From NCBI GenBank assembly GCA_003235715.1, contig QJVM01000137.1, forward strand, positions 1 to 37,399: 37,399 bases of DNA. Direction: 5' to 3'. How positions within the stretch are numbered: the first letter of the stretch is position 1; the number at the start of each line of letters is the position of its first letter. The notes below the pieces were generated by a model, which saw only the letters and a program-made list of their open reading frames with translations, did not search any database and was not told the DNA's origin. The position numbers were made by a program, and so were the translations under genes. Positions 1 through 7,791 of the stretch are shown here, in pieces. This stretch comes from Nitrospirota bacterium (GTDB lineage Bacteria > Nitrospirota > Thermodesulfovibrionia > SZUA-242).

Positions 1-305
1 GCGATCCGGGCGTTGGGTTCATCGCCAAAGGGATGGGTTGTGTGCTGGGAGATCGGCTTGATTCCCATGCCGCCGTTTTCCGGCTCGGCATGACAGCCCA
101 GGCACAAAGCCGTGACTCCTGTGAAAGGTTTCCGGTTCTTGCCAAGGGCAGCCTTGTTTGCCTCCACGGCAAAGATGATGGAGTCCTTGGCCGCGTGGAT
201 GTCATGACATCCGGTGCAGGTCAGTCCCTCGTGGCCTCCGGCTGCGAAGGAAAGGGAGTAAAGCATGGTGACGGCAACGACGGTGAGAAGCGCTTTCCTG
301 ATCAA
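1..305 (-). CDS. Multiheme c-type cytochrome, partial (C-terminus beyond window)
   Basis: The first 101 residues of a secreted c-type cytochrome are visible. A signal peptide (IRKALLTVVAVTMLYSLSFA) is followed at once by a CTGCH heme site and, about 40 residues later, a CLGCH site; further His residues (HTTHPFG) may be axial ligands. Heme attachment means it works in the periplasm or at the cell surface as an electron carrier or as part of a redox complex. I place the start at TTG (305-303), because an AAAGGAGGG ribosome site sits just upstream and no ATG or GTG fits this frame. The spacing resembles doubled-CxxCH cytochromes, but the reading frame runs off the left edge, so the total heme number and the subfamily cannot be decided. 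Confidence 0.85.
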   Translation of the reverse strand, partial: MIRKALLTVVAVTMLYSLSFAAGGHEGLTCTGCHDIHAAKDSIIFAVEANKAALGKNRKPFTGVTALCLGCHAEPENGGMGIKPISQHTTHPFGDEPNARI

Positions 306-557
306 TGTTCAACCCTCCTTTTGGATAAAGTTCCGGCCTGGATAACGCCGCCTGCACCCCCCAAACTGCTGTTCAGACGACAAACGCCTCCGCCTGGGAC
401 CCTGCGACCGTTTCCGTGAGACTCCCGTCTGTACTTGTGAACAGCAGGATGGAGGGAACGATCGATTCGCGAAGGCGTAACAATATATCAGCCCCTACCG
501 GACGAGTCAAGAAAAACTCAGGGTCTTGGTCCGGGGGGTATTGGACCGCCTCCGGGT

Positions 558-587
558 TTGACCTCTGGGCGGTAAATTGTTTTTAAT
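558..587 (+). promoter_or_regulatory. Predicted sigma-70 promoter for the IMP cyclohydrolase gene
   Basis: TTGACC (558-563) and TTTAAT (582-587) are separated by 18 bases and lie about 80 bases before the GTG start at 667. They are the best promoter-like elements in the 361-base gap between the cytochrome and purH genes (306-666). The rest of that gap holds only short inverted repeats, for example ACCGCC/GGCGGT overlapping the promoter, and no gene that I can support. Prediction from sequence only. Confidence 0.45.
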
Positions 588-666
588 CAAGCCCTTGGGT
601 TCCCCGAGATCGGCCGAAGGGACGAATAGCCCCAAGGGCCGGATCCCCCGCGCTGGAGGTGCGATC

Positions 667-1371
667 GTGTCCATTCGTGAGAACAAATTCAGGGTCCTTG
701 ACGGAATTCCGCCCAGGCATATCCTGGTCAGCGTGTTTGACAAGACGGGCCTGGAGGACCTGGTCTCGGGCTTCCTTCGAATCAACCCCGAGGCAAAGTT
801 CTACTCCACCGGGGGAACCGGGAAGAAGATCACGGAAATCCTCGGCGACCGCTCCGGAGCCAATTACGTGCCAGTGGAGGAATATACGGCAGCCCCGGAG
901 ATGGAAGGGGGACTCGTGAAGACCCTGCATCCCAAGATTCATGCGGGCCTACTCGGTGAGCGGGGCAATCCGGCGCACGAAGACTATCTCCATAACGTTT
1001 TGCGAAACCTTGGAGGCAGTGCGGGCATCTATTTCGACGTTCTGGTGGGAAACCTCTACCCCTTTTCAGAGACGGTGGCTCGCCCCGGGGCCACGGCAGA
1101 AACGGCTCGCATCAATATTGATATCGGGGGCCCCACCATGACCATGGCGGGGGCCAAGAACTGGCACAGTGTGGCCGTCCTCAGCTCTCCTGAGCAGTAC
1201 GTATCGTTCATCGCGGAAGTCGAAGCGTCCGGCGGGATGATCACCGCCCGGCAACGATTTGCGCTGGCGCAGGCGGCCTTCCGGGCCATCGGGAGTTACC
1301 GGACGTCCATTGCCGATTATTTCGAAAAACTCGACTTCGATCAGGATGTGCTGCCGGGCCTGAGCCTTTAG
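667..1371 (+). CDS. purH: IMP cyclohydrolase (N-terminal MGS-like half of PurH)
   Basis: Predicted to close the ring of FAICAR to give IMP, the last step of purine synthesis, in the cytoplasm. The 234-residue protein matches only the first domain of bifunctional PurH. It has the MGS-like opening ILVSVFDKTGLEDL, then FYSTGGTGKKI, the TLHPKIHAGLL segment, and the NLYPF and INIDIGGPTM blocks. The usual C-terminal AICAR formyltransferase domain is missing and is encoded separately at 5793-7085. The GTG start at 667 is chosen for its GGAGGT site six bases upstream; an in-frame ATG at 577 would add 30 residues unlike the family. The 3' end is seven bases from the end of the convergent dCMP deaminase gene. 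Confidence 0.9.
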   Translation: MSIRENKFRVLDGIPPRHILVSVFDKTGLEDLVSGFLRINPEAKFYSTGGTGKKITEILGDRSGANYVPVEEYTAAPEMEGGLVKTLHPKIHAGLLGERGNPAHEDYLHNVLRNLGGSAGIYFDVLVGNLYPFSETVARPGATAETARINIDIGGPTMTMAGAKNWHSVAVLSSPEQYVSFIAEVEASGGMITARQRFALAQAAFRAIGSYRTSIADYFEKLDFDQDVLPGLSL

Positions 1372-1378
1372 GCGTGCC

Positions 1379-1882
1379 TCAGGGTTCGTCCGGCTCCTCC
1401 GGGACGGGTTCCAGTTTTACCAGTCGGACCCCCGCTTCACTCAACAGGCGGAGCGACAATTCGTCCGGATAGTCCTTCTCATAGACGATTCTGCGGATGC
1501 CTGCATTGATGATGCTCTTGGCGCAGTGAACGCAGGGCCTGACGTTGACGTAGATGGATCCGCCGTTGATGCTGACGCCGCTTCGGGCGGCCGAATTGAT
1601 GCAGTTCTGTTCCGAGTGAGAGGCCAGACATTGATCGTGTCCTGTTCCCGAGGGAAGGCCTTGCCGGTCCTTGTTGCAGTAGCCGAGTTCGTCACAACTC
1701 CTTACGCCGCTTGGAGCCCCGTTGTAACCGGTGGCTACGATTCGGTTGTCCACGGTCACAATTGCTCCCACCTGTCTGCGGAGGCAGGTGGAACGGGTCG
1801 CCACCTGGGGGAGGATCCTGAAAAGGAAATATTCATCCCAGGAAGGACGTCTTCGACGAACAGGGCGCTCTGGATCCGACAT
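1379..1882 (-). CDS. dCMP deaminase family protein (ComEB-like)
   Basis: Zinc-dependent deaminase of 167 residues, expected to convert dCMP to dUMP for dTMP synthesis in the cytoplasm. The N-terminal WDEYFLFRILPQVATRSTC is typical of the family. The zinc site is visible as HSEQNCI (His plus the catalytic Glu of HxE) and, further on, RPCVHCAKSIINAGI (PCxxC). The family usually has HAEQNA, so the Ser and Cys here are small deviations. The ATG has no Shine-Dalgarno sequence, but a TATAGT box lies only about six bases before it, so the message could be nearly leaderless. No -35 element at standard spacing was found. Confidence 0.88.
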   Translation of the reverse strand: MSDPERPVRRRRPSWDEYFLFRILPQVATRSTCLRRQVGAIVTVDNRIVATGYNGAPSGVRSCDELGYCNKDRQGLPSGTGHDQCLASHSEQNCINSAARSGVSINGGSIYVNVRPCVHCAKSIINAGIRRIVYEKDYPDELSLRLLSEAGVRLVKLEPVPEEPDEP

Positions 1883-2087
1883 GGGGGTACTATACCATGC
1901 GCCGAACGGCTTTCCCGGGCGGGTCTTTTGGCAAGGGGCCCGTTGAGATCCTCGCAGAGAGGTTCACATTGTTTTCACAACTGGCCCCTATATTGGATTA
2001 GAATCGTTCCGGTAACAGCTCCGGAGATCCGGCGTCTGCATTCGGGAATCAGAACTGGTCCATTAGACCCAAGGAGGCTGTATTCAT

Positions 2088-3578
2088 ATGGAGTCACAGA
2101 GACATACCTCGCGACTGTCTTTCCGGTGGATGGTCATCGTTGCCCTTATTGCCGTGTCGGCGGCCGGAGGATTTTTCGTTCACGACGAGTTGCAGGCCGC
2201 CCACCGGAAGGAGATTTCGCGCGACTCGCAGAAATTCCTTATCGAGACCAGCAATGCCTTTGCCGAGGTGGCTGAGATGGTTCAGCCCTCGGTGGTAAGC
2301 ATCATCACGTCCAAGACGATTCATGGGGGAGTCCAGGGGATGAACCCTCTCTTCAGCGACCCGTTTTTCCGAAGATTCTTCGGAGACCGTTTCGGAGAGG
2401 AGCATGGACGCGGAATGCCGGAGCAGAGGGAACAGGGTCTCGGGTCGGGCGTCATCGTGGACGAGGCTGGCTACATTCTCACGAACAATCACGTGGTCGA
2501 CAAGGCAGACGATATCAAGGTGGTACTATCGGACAAGCGTGAGTTTGACGCCAAGCTGATCGGGACAGATCCCAAGACCGACCTGGCCGTGGTCAAGATC
2601 GACGGGAAGAATCTGAACAGTCTCGAGTTGGGCGATTCCGACAGCCTCAAGGTGGGCGAGCTGGTGTTTGCCATCGGCAGTCCATTCCGTCTCAACCTGA
2701 CGGTGACCATGGGTATCGTCAGTGCCAAGGGACGGGCCAATGTGGGCATCGCGGATTACGAGGATTTCATCCAGACGGACGCGGCCATAAACCCCGGTAA
2801 TTCCGGGGGTGCTATGGTCAATTCCCGTGGCCAGTTGGTAGGGATCAACACGGCCATATTCAGCACAACGGGCGGCTACCAGGGTATTGGGTTTGCCATC
2901 CCGAGCAACATGGCCAGGCAGGTGATGGAACAGCTTCTCTCCTCCGGCAAGGTGGTCCGGGGCTGGCTCGGTGTTTCCATTCAGCAACTGACTCCCGAAC
3001 TCGCCAGGCAATTCGGGCTCAAGGATGACCGCGGGGCCCTGGTCTCGGGCGTGATTGAAGGCAGTGCCGCGGAAAAGGCCGGGCTGGGTCGGGGTGACGT
3101 TATCGTGGAATTCAACGGCCATGAGGTGGATGACCCCACGAGTCTCCGAAACATGGTGGCCGGAACGGCGCCCGGGACGGAGGTGGAGATGCGGGTCATT
3201 CGGGAGGGTCGGGACAAGACGGTCCGGGCGAAACTGGACGAACTGGAGGGAGAGCGCCTGACAGGAGGCCCCTCTTCAACGGCGGAACAGGACAACGCCT
3301 TTCGAGGGGTCCACGTGGAGGCGGTCACGGATGCGCTGCGGGCCCGGATGCGGTTACCCGATTCCGTCTCAGGAGTGATCGTATCGGATATCGATGACGA
3401 CAGCCCGTCCCGGTCGATGTTGCAGCAGGGAGACATCATTCTGGAGATCAATCGGCAGGCGGTGCCTGGAATACGGGAGTACGAGGAGATCATCTCCGGT
3501 ATCGCGAAAGATGATTCGGTCCTGATCCTCGTGTACCGAAACGGCGGAACGTTCTATCTGTCCATTACCCATCGCTAG
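2088..3578 (+). CDS. DegQ/HtrA-type periplasmic serine protease
   Basis: Envelope quality-control protease/chaperone of the Do/DegQ family, 496 residues. A single hydrophobic stretch at about 13-31 serves as a signal peptide or anchor. The trypsin-like domain shows the whole catalytic triad: His135 in LTNNHVV, Asp165 in DPKTDLAVVKI and Ser239 in NPGNSGGAMVN. Two PDZ domains follow, the first near residues 290-380 (beginning GWLGVSIQQL) and the second near 405-490. An AAGGAGG site ten bases upstream supports the ATG. The gene stands alone on the plus strand and ends in a strong hairpin terminator at 3609. No convincing sigma-E-like promoter was seen; a weak TTCACA/TAGAAT pair with a long spacer lies near 1974-2004. 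Confidence 0.95.
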   Translation: MESQRHTSRLSFRWMVIVALIAVSAAGGFFVHDELQAAHRKEISRDSQKFLIETSNAFAEVAEMVQPSVVSIITSKTIHGGVQGMNPLFSDPFFRRFFGDRFGEEHGRGMPEQREQGLGSGVIVDEAGYILTNNHVVDKADDIKVVLSDKREFDAKLIGTDPKTDLAVVKIDGKNLNSLELGDSDSLKVGELVFAIGSPFRLNLTVTMGIVSAKGRANVGIADYEDFIQTDAAINPGNSGGAMVNSRGQLVGINTAIFSTTGGYQGIGFAIPSNMARQVMEQLLSSGKVVRGWLGVSIQQLTPELARQFGLKDDRGALVSGVIEGSAAEKAGLGRGDVIVEFNGHEVDDPTSLRNMVAGTAPGTEVEMRVIREGRDKTVRAKLDELEGERLTGGPSSTAEQDNAFRGVHVEAVTDALRARMRLPDSVSGVIVSDIDDDSPSRSMLQQGDIILEINRQAVPGIREYEEIISGIAKDDSVLILVYRNGGTFYLSITHR

Positions 3579-3608
3579 AAGAACCGCGGTCTCTATCGCG
3601 AAACGAGA

Positions 3609-3638
3609 GGCGGAGAGTTTCTCTCCGCCTTTTGTTTT
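3609..3638 (+). terminator. Rho-independent terminator of the degQ-like gene
   Basis: A perfect 9-bp stem, GGCGGAGAG / CTCTCCGCC, has a TTT loop and is followed directly by TTTTGTTTT. It lies 30 bases after the protease stop codon. The T-tract is on the plus-strand side only, so it should not stop the convergent spermidine synthase transcript. Confidence 0.93.
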
Positions 3639-3646
3639 ATGCGAGA

Positions 3647-4516
3647 TCAGGCTTCGGTGATGGAGCGCGCAAAACGGGGGACGACGAAGGAAGCCGAATG
3701 AATCTCCTGGGTGTAGTAACGGAGTTCATCGAAAGAATCCCCGGCCATGGGACGCGCTGGTTTGGAGCAGTCACCGCGTTTAGAGGACAACATGAACCCG
3801 ATCTGTCCCGACGGGTAGGTGGGAATCGTGGTGAAAGCATACTGGACTGAAGGAAATATCCGTCGGCTCATGGTCATGATTCGTTTGATGAGATCCCCGT
3901 GGAGCCAGAGGGATTCGCACTGGGAGCAGGCGATGCCGTCCGGTGTCAGAGCCTGGAACAGGTCCCGGTAGAAAGGCTCATCAAAAAGCACATGGGCCGG
4001 TCCTTCCGGGTCCGAGGAATCAATGATGACCACGTCATAAAGGTTTTCCTTGTCCTTCACAAAGGCCGCGCCATCTTCCACGTGGACCTTTACGCGCGGG
4101 TCCTTGAAGCCCACGGCCGCGTAAGGCAGCCACTGTTGTGACATCTCTATGACACCTCCGTCGATTTCGCAGATATCGATCTGTTCCACGGTCTGATGAC
4201 GGGCCACTTCCCGGAGGACCCCGCCGTCGCCACCGCCAATCACCAGCACACGTCGCGGATGAGGGTGGCCAAAGAGGGGGATATGGGAGATCATCTCCTG
4301 GTAGGCAAACTCATCCCGTTCCGTGATCTGTATCGCATCGTCCAAGATCATCATTCGACCAAAGGTTTCGGTTTCCACGATCTCCAGCTTCTGGTATTTT
4401 GTCCGTCCCTCGTGCAGGACTTTCCTGACCTTGAGGGACAGGGCGATGCCGGGCCACTGTTCATTGATCTCCGTGAACCAGCCGTCGACGAGTCTCCATT
4501 GAATCCCCTTTTGCAT
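3647..4516 (-). CDS. speE: Spermidine synthase (polyamine aminopropyltransferase)
   Basis: Predicted to transfer an aminopropyl group from decarboxylated S-adenosylmethionine to putrescine in the cytoplasm. The 289-residue length fits the family. The N-terminal beta domain contains GRMMILDDAIQITERDEFAY, followed by the nucleotide-binding VLVIGGGDGGVLREV (about 90-104) and the DVVIIDSSDPEGPA segment carrying the catalytic Asp. The ATG at 4516 is preferred over an ATG 51 codons upstream because AAAGGAGACTT directly precedes it and SpeE proteins begin near this point. No S-adenosylmethionine decarboxylase gene is in the window, so the aminopropyl donor must be made elsewhere. Confidence 0.93.
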   Translation of the reverse strand: MQKGIQWRLVDGWFTEINEQWPGIALSLKVRKVLHEGRTKYQKLEIVETETFGRMMILDDAIQITERDEFAYQEMISHIPLFGHPHPRRVLVIGGGDGGVLREVARHQTVEQIDICEIDGGVIEMSQQWLPYAAVGFKDPRVKVHVEDGAAFVKDKENLYDVVIIDSSDPEGPAHVLFDEPFYRDLFQALTPDGIACSQCESLWLHGDLIKRIMTMSRRIFPSVQYAFTTIPTYPSGQIGFMLSSKRGDCSKPARPMAGDSFDELRYYTQEIHSASFVVPRFARSITEA

Positions 4517-4743
4517 AAGTCTCCTTTCCGGTGCAAAGAGAGGGGGCCTCCTTTGCTCGAAGTCCCGGGAGTGTAACAAACCCGCGCTCTCAAGTTCACG
4601 CGTCAAAAGGGATTTCCGTGGCGCCATCGGGCGGTTTCGATTCCAATCATCGTTGTGACCGTGTATCATAAATCCGCGATTATTCCGGCGGGGGACCGCC
4701 TGTCCCGTGACCCGGTCCCGGGGAAAGGAAAGCGGATGCCTGG

Positions 4744-5688
4744 ATGTCGCGCACGGGGAGGGCTACATTGAAGACGCTCGGACTTCAGTTCCCGGTCCAG
4801 ACCCTTGACGGACAGATTCTACTGCCGTCCGGGACGCTGCTCGATGCCGATGCAATCGGAGGGCTCATGGAACAGAGCCGCAGCGAAAACTGGCCCCGCT
4901 TGCCCGTTCTTGAGTACTCGACCATCCGCAAGGATATTCTCTACTTCTTCACCCATCCGCCCTATGAGATCATCTTTTCAGGGGAGAAACGCGTGAACGA
5001 TGTTCTCGGGCTCATGCAGGAAGTGTCCCTTCCCCTGCCTCTGCTGGAAATCCTGGAACGGTTCCGGGAGGCGGATTTCTACACGTACCGGCACATGCTC
5101 CTCGTATTTGCACTCTCGGCCCTGCTGGCCCGGGAAATGGTGGAGGACCCGGAGGAGAGACGGCACTCGCTCAGGGCCAGCCCGACACACGACGTGGGCA
5201 AAATCGGAGTCCCTCTCGAGGTTCTCAGAAAACCAACGACGTTGACCCCCTCCGACCGGCAGATCCTCAGGCACCACGTGATCTCGGGATTTGTGCTTGC
5301 AGGGTATTACCTTCAGGATTTTACGCTTCTCCCGGTCTGCGTGGCCCGTGACCATCATGAACGACGGGACGGTTCCGGGTACCCCCTCGGTGAGGCCATT
5401 GACGATTTGTTTCTGGAGATGGTCATCGTGGCGGATATATACGATGCGCTGCTTTCCCCCCGACCATACCGGCCGAATGCCTACGAGAAAAGGTCCGCGC
5501 TTGAGGTTCTGACGACCATGGCGGAAAAGGGAAAGGTCCGTTGGGATGTCGTGGAAACCCTCATCATCCTCAATCGTCGGCGTAAACACCCGCCCGATGG
5601 CGAACGACGGGTTTCCCGCGAGCGGCGCGGCGCCGAGCCGGCTGGAAATTCCTACAGTCTTCCCTCCCGCGACGAAGAGCGTCACTGA
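4744..5688 (+). CDS. HD-GYP domain protein, predicted cyclic-di-GMP phosphodiesterase
   Basis: Soluble HD-GYP protein of 314 residues, expected to hydrolyse the second messenger c-di-GMP. The catalytic signature is almost complete: HDVGKIGVP (His149-Asp150), HH at 177-178, HHERRDGSGYP (204-214) and DIYDALLSPRPYR (231-243). An upstream His in TYRHMLLVFALSA is the usual first metal ligand. The first 100 residues lack a recognised sensor or receiver domain. They resemble the short lead segment (LLPSGTLLD) common in stand-alone HD-GYP proteins. The last 40 residues are polar and Arg/Glu-rich. A TTG at 4768 with GGGGAGGG seven bases upstream is a serious alternative start, eight codons shorter. 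Confidence 0.88.
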   Translation: MSRTGRATLKTLGLQFPVQTLDGQILLPSGTLLDADAIGGLMEQSRSENWPRLPVLEYSTIRKDILYFFTHPPYEIIFSGEKRVNDVLGLMQEVSLPLPLLEILERFREADFYTYRHMLLVFALSALLAREMVEDPEERRHSLRASPTHDVGKIGVPLEVLRKPTTLTPSDRQILRHHVISGFVLAGYYLQDFTLLPVCVARDHHERRDGSGYPLGEAIDDLFLEMVIVADIYDALLSPRPYRPNAYEKRSALEVLTTMAEKGKVRWDVVETLIILNRRRKHPPDGERRVSRERRGAEPAGNSYSLPSRDEERH

Positions 5689-5792
5689 TAGCCCGCAATC
5701 CCCCGGCCACAGCCCCGACGGTTTAACTGGCCGCTGCCATCCTGTTAGAATTCCCTCGCCATTCCTTACAATTTTCAATGGGGGTTACCCGA

Positions 5793-7085
5793 ATGTCCGA
5801 GCTCAAGAAGATGTACAAGACCGTCATGGACGACCATTTCCCGGACGAAATGACCATCACCTTTGGCGAGCAGAAGCTCACGTATCGCAAACGGGCCTGG
5901 ACGATTCCGGATGCCAAGACCGGCGAATTGATCCGGAAAGGCCTGCGATATGGTGAGAACCCGGGCCAGGAAGCCGCGCTCTATGAGTTGACGGGTGGTA
6001 ACCTGGCGCTTGGCGGATGCGAGTTCATCCAGCCCGGTAACGGCCTGACGAGTGCCATCACAGAGGAGGACATGATCCAGGAAGGGAAGCATCCGGGCAA
6101 GACGAATCTTACCGACCTGGATAACGGGCTGAACATTCTGAAGTATCTGACGGAAAAACCTACCGCGGTCATCCTCAAACACAACAACCCCTGTGGGGCC
6201 GCCCAGGCCGGGAACCTGTCCGATGCGTATGATCGGGCGAACACGGCCGACCGGATTGCCGCCTTCGGGGGCGCGCTCGTGGTGAACCGGGCCATGGACC
6301 AGGCTACGGCTGAACTCGTGAGCCAGAATTATCTTGAAGTCGTTGCGGCCCCGGAGTTCGAGGAGGGAAGCGTCGAGATTCTTGCCCGTAGAAAGAATCT
6401 GCGGATTATCCGGGTTCCCGGCATCCATCGCCTCAAGAACTTTGCAACCCTCCGGTTCGCGGATTTCAAGTGCCTCATCGACGGCGGTATCATTGTTCAG
6501 CAGTCCCCGCTGAACCGGGTCCTCCGGCGGGAGGATTTTCTCCCGGCCGAGACGGTATACCAGGGCAGGACGTACCGCCCTGAACGTGAGCCCACCGAGC
6601 GGGAATACGATGACCTGCTGTTTGGCTGGTCCGTGGAACAGGGGATCACGTCGAATTCGGTGATTTATGTGAAGGACGGCGTGACCGTGGGTATCGGCAC
6701 CGGCGAACAGGACCGCGTCGGTGTGGCCGAGATTGCCGTCTTCAAGGCCTATACCAAGTACGCGGATGCCCTCTGCTACAGGCGTTTTGGCGTGCCGTAC
6801 AAGACGTACGAACTTGAGGCCAGCCAGGGCAAACGGGATATGGCCGGGCTGAAGGAGGTCGACGAGGAGACCCGTAAGAACAAAGGGGGGCTCATTGGAT
6901 CGGTCATGATCTCAGACGCCTTCTTCCCCTTCCGGGACGGTGTGGATGTGGGTATCAAGGAGGGCGTCTCGGCCATTGCCCATGCCGGCGGATCCGAGCG
7001 GGATTTTGAATCGATTCAGGCCTGTAACGAAGCTGATCCAAAGGTGGCCATGGTGTTTACGGGGCAGCGCGCCTTCAAGCATTGA
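5793..7085 (+). CDS. purH: AICAR formyltransferase (C-terminal half of PurH as a separate gene)
   Basis: Predicted to transfer a formyl group from 10-formyl-tetrahydrofolate to AICAR, giving FAICAR, the substrate of the cyclohydrolase at 667-1371. The 430-residue protein carries the AICARFT core: AVILKHNNPCGAA (the KH and NPCG catalytic segment), DRIAAFGGALVVNRAMD, and a C-terminal SVMISDAFFPFRDGVD. It lacks an MGS-like cyclohydrolase domain and has its own N-terminal extension (MYKTVMDDHFPDEMTITFG). The ATG at 5793 has only a weak GGGGG upstream; an in-frame ATG at 5778 would add five residues. The two PurH halves lie 4.4 kb apart, in the same orientation, with unrelated genes between. Confidence 0.9.
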   Translation: MSELKKMYKTVMDDHFPDEMTITFGEQKLTYRKRAWTIPDAKTGELIRKGLRYGENPGQEAALYELTGGNLALGGCEFIQPGNGLTSAITEEDMIQEGKHPGKTNLTDLDNGLNILKYLTEKPTAVILKHNNPCGAAQAGNLSDAYDRANTADRIAAFGGALVVNRAMDQATAELVSQNYLEVVAAPEFEEGSVEILARRKNLRIIRVPGIHRLKNFATLRFADFKCLIDGGIIVQQSPLNRVLRREDFLPAETVYQGRTYRPEREPTEREYDDLLFGWSVEQGITSNSVIYVKDGVTVGIGTGEQDRVGVAEIAVFKAYTKYADALCYRRFGVPYKTYELEASQGKRDMAGLKEVDEETRKNKGGLIGSVMISDAFFPFRDGVDVGIKEGVSAIAHAGGSERDFESIQACNEADPKVAMVFTGQRAFKH

Positions 7086-7149
7086 TGCCGGTTTGAGAAG
7101 GAACAAGAGCACAGGCGGTACCGGAAAACGGCGATAGGTGAAAATGAGA

Positions 7150-7208
7150 CCAGGCCGTCGGCTCGATCCTGCAAGACACCTTCTCCGGGATCGAAACGAA
7201 CGGCCTGG
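7150..7208 (-). terminator. Long hairpin, possible terminator of the zinc-ribbon unit
   Basis: A 9-bp perfect outer stem (CCAGGCCGT 7150-7158 / ACGGCCTGG 7200-7208) encloses a second 6-bp stem (CGATCC 7163-7168 / GGATCG 7188-7193). On the minus strand it lies 15 bases after the stop of the 66-aa zinc-ribbon gene and is followed by TCTCATTTTC, a weak T-tract. It could equally act on the plus strand at the 3' end of the AICARFT message, where no T-tract follows. Confidence 0.45.
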
Positions 7209-7222
7209 CGGTTTCTCGGGAC

Positions 7223-7423
7223 TTAGGCGAAGTGCTGCTGAGGCGGTGAGGCGGCTCTCGGATCCATGGGCCTTACGGGTGTGGAATGACAGACCGCTCG
7301 GGCCGATTCAATACACCGGTGGCAGGTCAGTTGTATCCCTTCCATGGGGGGGAAACTCCGCCGTGTGTAAAACGGACTGTACTCCAAATCCGAACCGCAG
7401 CTGCTGCACCGCACTTTTTCCAT
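7223..7423 (-). CDS. Small zinc-ribbon protein, function unknown
   Basis: I do not recognise this 66-residue protein. It opens MEKVRCSSCGSDLEYSPFY and has a second pair in LTCHRCIESARAVCH, giving CxxC-x(24)-CxxC, a spacing that can bind one zinc ion. The rest is polar with no membrane segment. The ATG is supported by a strong GGAGGT site six bases upstream, the main reason I accept it as a gene. Just upstream on the same strand are a hairpin terminator with a U-tract (7474-7509) and a longer structured stretch, so transcription may be attenuated before this gene. It is divergent from argS and convergent with the AICARFT gene. The C-terminal end (PRAASPPQQHFA) looks disordered. Confidence 0.6.
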   Translation of the reverse strand: MEKVRCSSCGSDLEYSPFYTRRSFPPMEGIQLTCHRCIESARAVCHSTPVRPMDPRAASPPQQHFA

Positions 7424-7473
7424 TCGCTACCTCCACGAGTGATTTGGGGTTCCGGCTCTGGACGAGCAACGGC

Positions 7474-7509
7474 AATAAAAAAGGCATCAACGCCTGCGCG
7501 CCGATGCCT
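7474..7509 (-). terminator. Rho-independent terminator/attenuator before the zinc-ribbon gene
   Basis: On the minus strand a 7-bp stem AGGCATC / GATGCCT (7509-7503 and 7488-7482) with a GC-rich loop is followed by a run of Ts and then ATT. It lies 50 bases before the zinc-ribbon ATG, at the 3' end of a structured stretch. It could end a small RNA or act as an attenuator. Confidence 0.72.
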
Positions 7510-7690
7510 CATATCTCCATCGGGAAAACACCGAATCTTGTGTTTTCCCGCCACTGGTCCCCGTGTGTTAGCCTGTGTCGTACGAACAACGCGCCCCCTT
7601 TTTTGACCATCTGGGATTTTGAGCGCCTGACACCCTTGTGGGCAACGGAGGTATTTTCCTCCCTTCGGCAAGGGATTTCAAGAGGGGAGG
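7474..7690 (-). ncRNA. Candidate structured RNA or riboswitch-like leader
   Basis: About 215 bases between argS and the zinc-ribbon gene can fold into successive stems on the minus strand. CCCTTG (7674-7669) can pair with CAAGGG (7638-7633), enclosing a GGAGG/CCTCC hairpin (7662-7647). GTGTC (7633-7629) can pair with GACAC (7579-7575). A perfect 11-bp hairpin, CGGGAAAACAC / GTGTTTTCCCG, lies at 7550-7521. The hairpin terminator follows at once. I cannot match it to a known riboswitch, 6S, tmRNA or RNase P consensus. A 64-codon frame (7703-7509) also crosses it but resembles no protein I know and has no ribosome site. No good promoter was found on this strand. This element and its terminator occupy most of the 368-base gap 7424-7791. 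Confidence 0.4.
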
Positions 7691-7753
7691 GAGGCGCGGC
7701 CATAACTCATTGAATTATTATTTTTTTTGAGGCTTGCCGCCCAGCGGTTTCCG

Positions 7754-7783
7754 TTGACAACCCGGGCCGGTGGTCCGTATCCT
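7754..7783 (+). promoter_or_regulatory. Sigma-70 promoter of argS, very close to the start codon
   Basis: A perfect TTGACA (7754-7759), an 18-base spacer and TATCCT (7778-7783). Only eight bases separate the -10 box from the argS ATG, so transcription should begin at or within a base or two of the start codon. Confidence 0.7.
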
Positions 7784-7791
7784 ATGCAGCC

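Noticed and set aside
6-419. A 128-codon plus-strand frame (from 33) over the cytochrome gene
   Set aside because: The minus strand shows a signal peptide and two CxxCH sites with a ribosome-binding site, so the plus-strand frame is a shadow.
7509-7703. A 64-codon frame across the structured region upstream of the zinc-ribbon gene
   Set aside because: The ATG lacks a ribosome site, the product resembles nothing I know, and the frame covers several strong stems, so I prefer an RNA explanation. Conservation as protein would change this.
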